Assembly: GCA_046352935.1 (NCBI GenBank)
Contig: JAXMGR010000017.1
Coordinates: forward strand, 32,397-96,396
Source: CAYWMY01 sp046352935
GTDB taxonomy: Bacteria; Pseudomonadota; Gammaproteobacteria; Steroidobacterales; Steroidobacteraceae
DNA: 64,000 bases
Direction: 5' to 3'
This document shows, in pieces, positions 18,606 to 26,240 of the stretch (positions are counted from its first letter, which is position 1; each line of letters begins with the position of its first letter). Below the pieces are notes generated by a model, which was given only the letters and a program-made list of their open reading frames with translations, did no database searches and was not told the DNA's origin. The translations under genes were made by a program, and so were the position numbers.

Positions 18606-18887
18606 ATGACCGGCATCGACGACGACTTCGACCAGCGCCCTCCGGAGAACGAATCGCAGCCACCCGTCGAGGTGCCACACACCGGACTCGCCCCGGACAC
18701 GCTGCGCCGGCTCGTCGAGTCCTTCGTGCTGCGCGAAGGCACCGACTATGGTTCGGTCGAGTTCCCGCTCGAGCAGAAGGTCGCGCACGTCATGGCGCAG
18801 CTCGAACGGGGCGATGCGCGGATCCTGTTCGACCCGGACACCGAGTCGGTGACGATCGTCACGTCGCGGCCGGTGCGGGCACGCTGA
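18606..18887 (+). CDS. yheU: YheU family (UPF0270) protein
   Basis: The 93-residue protein carries the strongly conserved YheU core: TLRRLVESFVLREGTDYG followed by EQKVAHVMAQL. The family's function is unknown. Compared with E. coli YheU it has an extra ~20-residue acidic, Pro-rich N-terminus. The chosen ATG at 18606 follows GAGCG, and an internal start is possible. It converges with the NYN-domain gene over a short hairpin. Confidence 0.88.
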   Translation: MTGIDDDFDQRPPENESQPPVEVPHTGLAPDTLRRLVESFVLREGTDYGSVEFPLEQKVAHVMAQLERGDARILFDPDTESVTIVTSRPVRAR

Positions 18888-18934
18888 GGACCGTCGGGCG
18901 CCGGCGCTCCGGGCCCGTGCAACGTTCCCGAAAT

Positions 18935-18960
18935 CCCCTCGCGCCGGTTCAGACGAGGGG
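18935..18960. terminator. Hairpin between convergent yheU and the NYN-domain gene
   Basis: The arms CCCCTCG and CGAGGGG form a 7-bp stem with a 12-nt loop between two convergent stops. There is no U-run on either side, so it may be a weak or factor-assisted bidirectional terminator. Confidence 0.35.
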
Positions 18961-18967
18961 GCCGATA

Positions 18968-19627
18968 TCAGAACTGGTAGGTCACACGCCCGCCCGTGTC
19001 GATCGCGATCCGGCCCTCGCGCACCAGCTGGTCGACGAAGTCGCGCACCACGGTGGCGTCGAGCTTCTTCTGGAAATACGCGGCGATCTGCGATTCGAGG
19101 GTCTTCCGACGTCGCGGTCGCCGGTTCCGGTCGACCTTGCCGAGGTTGCGCACGACGGCCTCCAGGCGCTCGCTGGTCCCGTGCGCACCCGGAGCCCTGG
19201 CCGCTGTGCCGGCCGTCGTCTTCGCCGGTGTCGCAGCGCCCGGCTTCGCGGGCGAAGCGCCGCTGGTGCGTGCATGAGCACCGAGCTCGCCCTGGCTGCC
19301 GATGCGGCGCACGTGGTAGCCACGGCCCACCAGGTGCCGGACCAGCGGATCGAAGCCGCGATCGCGCGACAGGATCACGTACTCGGTCCTCGGCGCCGCC
19401 GCGAGGTACTCGCCGAGGTAGAACGCGATGTGGAAGTCGAGCGCATTGCTGCCCTGCCCTTCGATGCGGATCCACTCCAGCCGCGCGCCCAGCGCCTGCG
19501 CCTGCAGCACGAGCCCCATCGGCACCTTGGCCTGCGACGCCCCGACGAAGATCCTCACCGCGGCGTGGCCCGGCACCGCGCCGAGGTCCAGCTTCTGCAC
19601 ATTCTCGAAATCGACCAGCATCATCAT
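18968..19627 (-). CDS. NYN/PIN-like domain protein with C-terminal winged region
   Basis: This is a predicted metal-dependent RNase-fold protein. Residues 1-115 match the PIN-like/NYN layout: MMMLVDFENVQ with the first acidic residue, then GSNALDFHIAFYLGEY and ILSRDRGFDPLVRHL with the further Asp/Glu cluster expected in NYN nucleases. An Ala/Thr/Gly/Pro linker (about 115-150) is followed by a basic RNRRPRRRK stretch and a ~60-residue C-terminal domain rich in helices. The gene has a strong GGAGGT Shine-Dalgarno 6 nt before the ATG, part of which lies in a perfect hairpin (separate entry). The target RNA is unknown. Confidence 0.8.
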   Translation of the reverse strand: MMMLVDFENVQKLDLGAVPGHAAVRIFVGASQAKVPMGLVLQAQALGARLEWIRIEGQGSNALDFHIAFYLGEYLAAAPRTEYVILSRDRGFDPLVRHLVGRGYHVRRIGSQGELGAHARTSGASPAKPGAATPAKTTAGTAARAPGAHGTSERLEAVVRNLGKVDRNRRPRRRKTLESQIAAYFQKKLDATVVRDFVDQLVREGRIAIDTGGRVTYQF

Positions 19628-19661
19628 GTCGGCACCTCCGGCAGGCCGCCTGGCCTGCCGG
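19627..19661 (-). promoter_or_regulatory. Hairpin overlapping the Shine-Dalgarno of the NYN-domain gene
   Basis: In the mRNA sense a perfect 10-bp stem (CCGGCAGGCC / GGCCTGCCGG, 4-nt loop, + positions 19638-19661) ends inside the Shine-Dalgarno: GG of GGAGGT is in the 3' arm and the ATG follows 10 nt later. Such a structure could limit ribosome access. Any regulatory role is inference. Confidence 0.5.
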
Positions 19662-19851
19662 CCGCACAGTAGCAGCTTCGGCGGCCGCAGCTATGGCGCC
19701 GCGCGCGGCCTGCCATCGCGGCGCGCAATGCCCGCGGGAATACCGGCACAGGCCGCTCGCCGATGCGGGTTCCCGCGCCACGTGCCGCGCCCCCGCCAGA
19801 TGTAGACGCCCGCGCAGCACACCATGACGCCGCACCGCCTGCGGATCGCCG

Positions 19852-20127
19852 TCATGACCGCGACTCCGCGACAGCCCGCGCGCCGGCCCGACCGCAGACA
19901 TCGCAGAGCACGCGATCGCCGTAACGGCCACGGCTCGTGACGATGCCATCGGGCCGCGTGGCCCATTCGCCAGCGCCGATCACACCCGCTCGCCGCGCGC
20001 GCACGTGCAGCACGCAGCCGGGGTTCTCGCAGAACAGCGCGCCCTCGGTGACCGGCACCACGTGCCGGAACCGCGACGCGACCTCGTACTCGAAGCCGAA
20101 GACGTCTTCCCGCATCACCGCGCTCAT
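19852..20127 (-). CDS. Small Cys-containing (zinc-ribbon-like) hypothetical protein
   Basis: I do not recognise this 91-residue protein. It has four Cys in two pairs, CENPGC (residues ~33-38) and CDVC (~74-77), a layout that suggests a zinc ribbon. There is no signal peptide or TM segment. The opening MSAVMREDVFGFEYEVASRF is well formed, and the ATG has GGAGG a few nt upstream. It stands alone between the NYN gene and lipB on the same strand. It could be a DNA/RNA-binding or adaptor protein. Confidence 0.6.
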   Translation of the reverse strand: MSAVMREDVFGFEYEVASRFRHVVPVTEGALFCENPGCVLHVRARRAGVIGAGEWATRPDGIVTSRGRYGDRVLCDVCGRAGARAVAESRS

Positions 20128-20259
20128 GAGCGACCTCCTCCGTGACGAACCACGGGGAACAGCCTACGGGCGGGGGTGGCTCAGCACGCGAGCCAGGTCC
20201 TCTTGCCGGGTGGGGCCGGTCGAACGGGATGTGTCGGCGCGGCGGGCGCCCGACGACGC

Positions 20260-20901
20260 TCAGCCACCGGTGAGCGGAGCCGCGGGCAGCCCGAGCCGTT
20301 CGAGCAGGTGCGGTGCGAATCCTGCCGCAACCTCGCGCAGGTCCGCGGGCCCGCCGAGGTCCGCGAGGTTCACGATCTCGAGCCCCGCATGGCCGCAGGG
20401 ATTGATGCGCGCGAAGGCCGCGAGATCCGTCGTGACGTTGAGTGCGATGCCGTGATAGCTGCAGCCGCGGCGCAAGCGCAGCCCGATGCTCATGAGCTTG
20501 CGCGCGCCGACGTAGACGCCCGGTGCGTCGCGCCGGCCGTGGGCGTCGATGCCGAAACGCGCCGCGTAGTCGATCGCGGCCTGCTCCAGCGCGAGCACCA
20601 GCGTGCGGATGCCGAGGCCGAGGCGGCGCAGCTCGACGAGCGGATAGACCACGAGCTGGCCCGGACCGTGGTAGGTGACCTGTCCGCCGCGGTCGATCTG
20701 CACGACCGGGATGTCACCTGGCGCGAGCACGTGCTCGGGCCGGCCGGCCATGCCCTGCGTGAACACCGGCGGGTGCTCGAGGCACCAGATCTCGTCGGCC
20801 GTGTCCGCCGCGCGGGCATCCGTGAACGCCTGCATGGCGCGCCACGTCGGCTCGTACTCGACGCGGCCGAGCCAGCGCAGTCGCGGCGCCGGCGGCGTCA
20901 C
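20260..20901 (-). CDS. lipB: Octanoyl-[ACP]:protein N-octanoyltransferase (LipB)
   Basis: LipB moves octanoate from ACP to lipoyl domains as the first step of lipoate assembly. The 213-residue protein has the family motif GGQVTYHGPGQLVVYPL, the catalytic Lys in GARKLMSIG and the catalytic Cys in RINPCG. I chose the GTG at 20901, 4 nt after the osmC stop, because the longer open frame would run 38 nt into osmC with no family match. lipA lies just beyond osmC on the same strand. Confidence 0.93.
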   Translation of the reverse strand: MTPPAPRLRWLGRVEYEPTWRAMQAFTDARAADTADEIWCLEHPPVFTQGMAGRPEHVLAPGDIPVVQIDRGGQVTYHGPGQLVVYPLVELRRLGLGIRTLVLALEQAAIDYAARFGIDAHGRRDAPGVYVGARKLMSIGLRLRRGCSYHGIALNVTTDLAAFARINPCGHAGLEIVNLADLGGPADLREVAAGFAPHLLERLGLPAAPLTGG

Positions 20902-20905
20902 GGCA

Positions 20906-21343
20906 TCAGCCCTCGACGACCTCGGCGTGCAGGTGGTTCGCACCCTTCAGCGAGGCGGTGATCAGGCAGATCTTCTCGGCCTTCTCGAGCAGCGCCTTCG
21001 CGCGCGCCGCATCGGTGCCCGGTGCGACGGTGAGCTTCGCGTGCGTCGCGAATTCCGTGAACGACGCGGCGGCGCCGGCGGGCCGGTCCAGCTTGCCGGT
21101 CACGTCCACCGCGAGCGACTTCCACTCGAACTTCGAGGCCCGCGCAACGGCGCGGAAGCTCAGCACGAAGCAGTCGGCCACAGCGGCCGTGAGCAGCGTC
21201 TCGGGCGACCAGTATCCGGGCGGCCCGTCGAACTCGGGCGGCGAGTTCGATTCGAGCGTCGGCAGTCCCGAGGCCGCCAGCTTCACGCTGTCGGCGGGCG
21301 CCGCCGAGACACTGACCTGGTAATGGTGCGGATACGGATGCAT
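20906..21343 (-). CDS. OsmC/Ohr family protein
   Basis: OsmC-family proteins are small cytosolic thiol peroxidases or related stress proteins. The 145-residue protein shows the family pattern, with GYWSPETLLTAAVADCFVLSFRA holding the first conserved Cys and EKAEKICLITASL the second. The alignment fits the OsmC-like subfamily better than Ohr. It sits between lipA and lipB on one strand, an unusual insertion; redox protection of lipoyl enzymes is one speculative reason. Confidence 0.88.
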   Translation of the reverse strand: MHPYPHHYQVSVSAAPADSVKLAASGLPTLESNSPPEFDGPPGYWSPETLLTAAVADCFVLSFRAVARASKFEWKSLAVDVTGKLDRPAGAAASFTEFATHAKLTVAPGTDAARAKALLEKAEKICLITASLKGANHLHAEVVEG

Positions 21344-21391
21344 GCGGAACTCCAGTGACGAAGCGGAAAGTGAGAGGCGATGGCCGGCGCG

Positions 21392-22390
21392 CTACAGGCC
21401 GCAGTTGTTGCCCTCGAGCGCGCGCTCGGCGCGGTAGCTCGACCGCACCAGCGGGCCCGACACGCACTCAGTGAAGCCGCGCGCGAGCGCCCATTCACGA
21501 TAGCGCCCGAACTCCTCGGGTGTCACATAGCGCTCGATCGGCAGGTGGTTCACGGTCGGGCGCAGGTACTGCCCCAGCGTCAGCAGGTCGCAGCCGACCG
21601 CGCGGAGATCGTCCATGGTGCGCAGGATCTCCGCGTCGGTCTCGCCGAGGCCGAGCATGAGGCTGGTCTTGGTGAGCACCGCGGGCCGGAAGCGCTTCGC
21701 GTGCGCGAGCACGTCCAGCGTCTGGCGGTAACCCGCGCGGGGATCGCGCACCGGATGCGTCAGGCGCTCGACCGTCTCGACGTTCTGCGCGAACACGTCG
21801 AGACCGGAATCGACCACCGTCTCGACATCGCGCTGCACGCCCTGGAAATCCGGCGTCAGCGCTTCCACGGCGGTCTGCGGCGTGCGGCGCTTGATGGCGC
21901 GGATGCTGGCGGCGTAATGCGCGGCGCCGCCGTCCGGCAGGTCGTCACGATCGACGGAGGTCAGCACGACGTACCGCAGGCCCATGAGTTCGACCGTGCG
22001 TGCCGTGTTCTCGGGCTCCTCGGCGTCGAGCCAGCCGTGCGGATTGCCCGTGTCCACGGAGCAGAAGCGGCAGGCGCGCGTGCACACCGAGCCCATGAGC
22101 ATGATGGTCGCGGTGCCGGCGTTCCAGCACTCGCCGATGTTCGGGCACTTCGCTTCTTCGCAGACGGTCGCGAGGCGGTGTTCCTTGACCGCGCGCCGCA
22201 CGGAGTCGAAGCGCTCACCCGCGGGAAACGGCGCACGCAGCCACGCGGGCTTGCGCCCCGCGGGGGTCGTCACGGTGGCCTGCGCCTTGATGCCGTCCTT
22301 GATGGCCGTGAAGCCCTGCGGCGTCACGTACTTCCGGCCGCTCGTCGAGACGCCGGAGGTCTGGATCGGAATGCCTTTGAAGTCGCTCAC
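21392..22390 (-). CDS. lipA: Lipoyl synthase
   Basis: LipA is a radical-SAM enzyme that inserts two sulfurs into protein-bound octanoate. The 332-residue protein has the auxiliary cluster motif CEEAKCPNIGEC, the radical-SAM motif CTRACRFC, and the C-terminal RSSYRAE segment whose Ser ligates the auxiliary cluster. The first ~50 residues are family-typical (MSDFKGIPIQTSG). Full length and intact. Confidence 0.97.
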   Translation of the reverse strand: MSDFKGIPIQTSGVSTSGRKYVTPQGFTAIKDGIKAQATVTTPAGRKPAWLRAPFPAGERFDSVRRAVKEHRLATVCEEAKCPNIGECWNAGTATIMLMGSVCTRACRFCSVDTGNPHGWLDAEEPENTARTVELMGLRYVVLTSVDRDDLPDGGAAHYAASIRAIKRRTPQTAVEALTPDFQGVQRDVETVVDSGLDVFAQNVETVERLTHPVRDPRAGYRQTLDVLAHAKRFRPAVLTKTSLMLGLGETDAEILRTMDDLRAVGCDLLTLGQYLRPTVNHLPIERYVTPEEFGRYREWALARGFTECVSGPLVRSSYRAERALEGNNCGL

Positions 22391-22456
22391 GGCGGTCCCG
22401 CGGGAGATGGGCCTCCATTCTAGTGGAATCCCGCCCGCAGGCGCCGGCCGGCCGGT

Positions 22457-24199
22457 TCAGTCGACGGCCACGACCTCGGGATATTCGGGGATCCAGGCCA
22501 GGTCCGCGAAGGCGCGCTCGGCCTCGGGACTCAGGGTGCCTTCGCTCGCCTGGGCCACGGCCTGTGCGACGGTCCTGGCCACTGCGGGCAGGCGCTCGAT
22601 GGCGGGATAGATGCGGCCGTCCGCCAGCTCCTCGGGCGTGACCGACTCGGCGAGCGCGCGCACGGCCGCCCGCAGCATCGCCGCAGTGACGCGCGGCGAG
22701 CGGGCCGCGAGCGCGCCGAGGCCGAGGCCCGGGAAGATGAACACGTTGTTGGCCTGGCCGATCACGTGGGTGCGGCCATTGTGCTGCACGGGCTCGAACG
22801 GACTGCCCGTCGCGACCAGCGCGCGGCCGTCGCTCCAGCGGATGATGTCCGCCGGCCGGCCTTCGGCCAGCGAAGTCGGGTTCGACAGCGGCAGGATCAT
22901 CGGGCGTGCATGCGCGCGCAGCATGCCGGCCACGACCTGCTCGTCGAACGCGCCGGCGACACCGCTCGTGCCGATGAGCACGTGCGGCTGGAAGCGCTCG
23001 ACGACCTCGGGGAGCTGCGCGCCGCCCTTGAGTCCGAGCGCCTCGGCATCGCCGCGGCGCAGGGCGAGCTCCTGCTTGTAACCGGATGCGGTGGGCCCGC
23101 CCTCGATGATGAGGCCGCGGCTGTCGAGTGTGGCGATGCGCCGCGCGATCTCGTCGGCCGGGACGCCCTCCTCGACCAGGAGCCCGCGCAGCTGCCGCGC
23201 GATGCCGAGACCCGCGGCACCGGCACCGAACACCACGAAGCGCTGGTCGCGGAGCGGCACACCGCTGATGCGGGAGGCGCCGATGACGCCCGCCGCCGTG
23301 ACCGCACCCGTGCCCTCGATGTCGTCGTTGAACGAGGGCAGCGAGCCGGAATAGCGGTCGAGCACGGTGAGCGCCGTCTCGTTGCGCAGGTCTTCCCACT
23401 GCAGCAGCACGTTGGGAAACACCACCTTGACGGCCGCGACGAACTCGTCGAGCAGCCCGAAGTAGTCGTCGCCCCGCAGGCGGCGCTGGCGCCAGCCGAG
23501 ATAGTCCGGCGACTCGAGCAGCAGCGGGTTCTCCGTGCCGAAGTCCAGGCTGATCGGCAGCGTGAGCGCCGGGTGCAGGCCGGCCGCCGCGCAGTACAGC
23601 GACAGCTTGCCGATGGAGATCGCGACGCCGCCCGCGCCCTGGTCGCCGATGCCGAGGATGGACTCGTTGTCGGTCGCGACGATCAGACGCACGTCGTGCC
23701 GCGCCGCGCCGCGCAGCACCTCGAGGATGCGGCCGCGGTGGCCGGGATTGATCCAGATGCCGCGGCTGCGACGGAAGATCTCGCTGTAGCGCTGGGCGGC
23801 GAGGCCCACCGTCGGCGTGTACAGGATCGGCAGCAGCTCCACGAGGTGGTCCCGCAGCACGCGATAGAACAGATGTTCGTTGCGGTTCTGCAGTTCGACG
23901 AGCTCGACGTACTGGTCGATGGGCTCGGAGCGGCTCTTCAGGATGCCGTAGATGCGCCGCGCCTGGTCCTCGATGGTCTTCGCGCTGCCCGGCAGGATCG
24001 CGTCCAGACCCAGCGCCCAGCGCTCCGCCGGCGTGAAGGCCGAGCCCTTGTTCAGGAGCGGCTCACGGTACAGGTCCCACCCGCGCAGCCGCGTCTCGGC
24101 CAGATAGCGGCGCCCCACATGACGGAAACGGAAGGCGTAGTCGGGAAGGGTTTTGCGCGGACGGTCGGGGGACGTCGAATCGGAGATTTCGGCTGCCAT
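22457..24199 (-). CDS. maeA: NAD-dependent malic enzyme
   Basis: The enzyme oxidatively decarboxylates malate to pyruvate. The 580-residue length fits the large eukaryotic-like/SfcA class. Visible elements are LLNKGSAFTPAER, YTPTVGLAAQRYSEIFRR with the catalytic Tyr, DNESILGIGDQGAGG, FNDDIEGTGAV with metal-binding acids, and FGAGAAGLGIAR as the nucleotide-binding loop. NAD rather than NADP use is inferred from the SfcA-like layout. It may work with fumC to draw TCA carbon to pyruvate. Confidence 0.93.
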   Translation of the reverse strand: MAAEISDSTSPDRPRKTLPDYAFRFRHVGRRYLAETRLRGWDLYREPLLNKGSAFTPAERWALGLDAILPGSAKTIEDQARRIYGILKSRSEPIDQYVELVELQNRNEHLFYRVLRDHLVELLPILYTPTVGLAAQRYSEIFRRSRGIWINPGHRGRILEVLRGAARHDVRLIVATDNESILGIGDQGAGGVAISIGKLSLYCAAAGLHPALTLPISLDFGTENPLLLESPDYLGWRQRRLRGDDYFGLLDEFVAAVKVVFPNVLLQWEDLRNETALTVLDRYSGSLPSFNDDIEGTGAVTAAGVIGASRISGVPLRDQRFVVFGAGAAGLGIARQLRGLLVEEGVPADEIARRIATLDSRGLIIEGGPTASGYKQELALRRGDAEALGLKGGAQLPEVVERFQPHVLIGTSGVAGAFDEQVVAGMLRAHARPMILPLSNPTSLAEGRPADIIRWSDGRALVATGSPFEPVQHNGRTHVIGQANNVFIFPGLGLGALAARSPRVTAAMLRAAVRALAESVTPEELADGRIYPAIERLPAVARTVAQAVAQASEGTLSPEAERAFADLAWIPEYPEVVAVD

Positions 24200-24379
24200 G
24201 GGGGTACGGAGGTCGCCTGTTCAACAGAATCCGGGGGCCAGGGCGTGCGGGCACGCCGTCGGGCCCGGAACTGTGCACCGACAGTGGCATTTCGCGCAAG
24301 ACGCTTTGCAGAATGAGCAAGAACCCCGGATCCGGACCACCGAGGGAACCGCCGCGTCGACGGTCCCCGCCCCCGGGAC

Positions 24380-25225
24380 TCAGCTGCCGCGAGCGGCGTT
24401 CAGCGTGTCCCGGGTCTCGAGCGCGACGCGACGCGCCGCCAGCGCGAAGTCCTCGCCGGAGCCCGCATAGAGCACGGCCCGCGAGGAATTGACGATGATC
24501 GGGCCCGTGATGGCGCCGTCGGCCGCGGTCCGGAGCCCCGCGCGGACCGTGGCCTCGGCATCGCCGCCCTGCGCGCCCACCCCGGGGATCAGCAGTGGCA
24601 GCGTCGGGGCCAGCTCGCGCACGCGCGCGATCTCGCCGGGGAACGTCGCACCCACGACCAGCCCGACCTGGCCGCTGGTGTTCCAGGGCCCCGCGGCGAG
24701 GCCCGCGATGTGCTCGTACAGCCGCGGCTGACCCTCGACATCCGCGAGCCGGCGGTTCTGCAGGTCGCCACCGCCGGGGTTCGAGGTCCGGCACAGGAGG
24801 ATCACGCCCTTGCCCGGATAGCGGAGGTAGGGCTCGATCGTGTCGAAGCCCATGAACGGCGACAGCGTGACGGCATCGGCCTGGTAGCGCTCGAAGGCCT
24901 CGCGCGCGTACTGCTCCGCGGTCGAGCCGATGTCGCCACGCTTGGCGTCGAGGATCACGGGCACCTGCGGTGCCACGCGGCGCAGGTGGGCGAAGAGCCG
25001 CTCGAGCTGCTCTTCGGCGCGATGCGCGGCGAAATACGCGATCTGCGGCTTGAACGCGATCACGAGGTCCCTGGTCGCGTCGACGATGCGGGCGCAGAAG
25101 TCGAAGATCCGCGCGGCGTCGCCCTTCCAGGCTCCCGGGAAGCGCGACGGCTCCGGATCCAGCCCCACGCACAGCAGCGAGCAGTTGCGGCGCCCGGCCT
25201 CGAGCAATGTGTCGCGGAAATTCAT
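24380..25225 (-). CDS. pyrF: Orotidine-5'-phosphate decarboxylase, long (type 2) form
   Basis: PyrF decarboxylates OMP to UMP, the last step of de novo pyrimidine synthesis. The 281-residue protein belongs to the longer subfamily. It has DAKRGDIGSTAEQ (catalytic Lys/Asp array), LCVGLDPEPSRFPG, and LIPGVGAQGGDAE for phosphate binding. The start ATG at 25225 (MNFRDTLLEAGRRN) was preferred over the upstream extension, which has no homology. Confidence 0.95.
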   Translation of the reverse strand: MNFRDTLLEAGRRNCSLLCVGLDPEPSRFPGAWKGDAARIFDFCARIVDATRDLVIAFKPQIAYFAAHRAEEQLERLFAHLRRVAPQVPVILDAKRGDIGSTAEQYAREAFERYQADAVTLSPFMGFDTIEPYLRYPGKGVILLCRTSNPGGGDLQNRRLADVEGQPRLYEHIAGLAAGPWNTSGQVGLVVGATFPGEIARVRELAPTLPLLIPGVGAQGGDAEATVRAGLRTAADGAITGPIIVNSSRAVLYAGSGEDFALAARRVALETRDTLNAARGS

Positions 25226-25291
25226 CGCTGCAATCCCATCGAGTGAATGGAGAACGGAGACAACCACGACTTCCGGCCATGGAAGTGCCGG

Positions 25292-25370
25292 GCGCGGGCT
25301 GCAACGAAGGGCTCGGCTCGTCTCGCGGAAGACTTACGCTCGACTCGCCGACCCTTCTGCGCGCCCGCGC
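25292..25370 (+). repeat. Palindromic intergenic repeat, copy A
   Basis: A 79-nt imperfect inverted repeat runs from GCGCGGGC to GCGCCCGCGC. The inner arms GGCTCGTCTCGCG and the complement of CTCGACTCGCC pair imperfectly around a short AAGACTTA centre. It shares long blocks with copies B, C and D in this window. It looks like a REP/MITE-type element without coding capacity. Confidence 0.75.
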
Positions 25371-25430
25371 CTCGCAACGCTGGCGACCGGCAGTGGACCA
25401 AGGACAGGCACGATTCCCGCGCGGCGCATC

Positions 25431-25517
25431 GGTCGCGCGGGCGCGTAGGAGGCCCGGCGAACGAGCGTAAAGATTTCGCGCGAGAGAGCCGGGCCTCCGT
25501 CAACAGCCCGCGCGACC
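25431..25517 (-). repeat. Palindromic intergenic repeat, copy B (inverted)
   Basis: This 87-nt element has perfect 12-bp ends GGTCGCGCGGGC / GCCCGCGCGACC and a centre AAAGATTT. It is oriented opposite to copy A and is more diverged in the inner arms (GGCCCGGCGAACGAGCG). Confidence 0.75.
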
Positions 25518-25562
25518 CCGGATGTCGGCAACGATACCCGGGACCGACGCCGGTTGCCGCGT

Positions 25563-26240
25563 TCATGCACGCCCCGCCTCGCGCCGCAGCCGCTCGTCGA
25601 GCTCCGCGAGCCGCGCCGGCGTGCCGACGTCGAGCCACTCGCCGTCGTGGCGCTGGCCCGTGAGCCGCCCCTGGTCGCGCGCACGGTGCAGCAGCGGAAC
25701 CAGCGGGAATTTCCCCGGCGCGCAGCCGTCGAAGAGCGCCGGATCGTAGATGCCGATCCCGGAGTAGGTGAGCCGCGGGCCGTCGACAACGATGCGGCCG
25801 TCCGCGGCGAGCGCGAAGTCGCCGCGCGGATGATGGTCCGGGTTCTGCACCAGCACGAGGTGCGCGAGCGCACCTGCCGGGGCGCGCACCGTCGCGAAGT
25901 CGAGCCGCACGAAGACATCGCCGTTCACGAGCAGGAACCGCTCGCGACCCAGCAGCGGCAGCGCGTGATGGATGCCGCCGCCCGTCTCCAGCGGCTCGGG
26001 ACCCTCGTCGCTGTAGCGGATGGACACGCCGTAGCGCGCGCCGTCGCCGAGACGCTCGGGGATCCGGGCGCCGCGGTAGGCGAGATTGATGACGATGTCG
26101 CGGAAGCCCGCCGCCGCGAGCGCCAGCAGGTGGTGCTCGATGAGCGCGCGGCCACCGGCTTCGAGCAGCGGCTTCGGGCGGTCGTCGGTCAGCGGACGCA
26201 TGCGTTCGCCGCGACCGGCTGCGAGGATCATCGCCTTCAT
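25563..26240 (-). CDS. murU: N-acetylmuramate alpha-1-phosphate uridylyltransferase
   Basis: MurU converts MurNAc-1-P plus UTP to UDP-MurNAc in the peptidoglycan-recycling bypass first described in Pseudomonas. The 225-residue protein is a sugar nucleotidyltransferase with KAMILAAGRGERMRPLT (nucleotide loop), DRPKPLLEAGG and LLVNGDVFVRLDF (metal-binding Asp). The ATG at 26240 overlaps amgK by 4 nt. That coupling and the adjacency to lptD match the known amgK-murU locus and decide the function over other nucleotidyltransferases. Confidence 0.9.
   Translation of the reverse strand: MKAMILAAGRGERMRPLTDDRPKPLLEAGGRALIEHHLLALAAAGFRDIVINLAYRGARIPERLGDGARYGVSIRYSDEGPEPLETGGGIHHALPLLGRERFLLVNGDVFVRLDFATVRAPAGALAHLVLVQNPDHHPRGDFALAADGRIVVDGPRLTYSGIGIYDPALFDGCAPGKFPLVPLLHRARDQGRLTGQRHDGEWLDVGTPARLAELDERLRREAGRA

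Larger units (their letters stand above)
25226..25562. other. Intergenic region pyrF-murU carrying two inverted palindromic repeats
   Basis: This 337-bp stretch has no credible gene. It contains copies A (25292-25370) and B (25431-25517) of the palindromic repeat family described separately, in opposite orientation and 60 bp apart. The small open frames across it are by-products of the repeats. Confidence 0.7.

Noticed and set aside
20160..20259. Small stem TGGCTC/GAGCCA between lipB and the zinc-ribbon gene as a terminator
   Set aside because: The stem is 6 bp with no U-run; such stems are expected by chance at this GC content.
25292..25517. Possible CRISPR or tandem repeat array
   Set aside because: There are only two units here, in opposite orientation, each itself palindromic, with no equal-length spacers; they belong to a dispersed repeat family.
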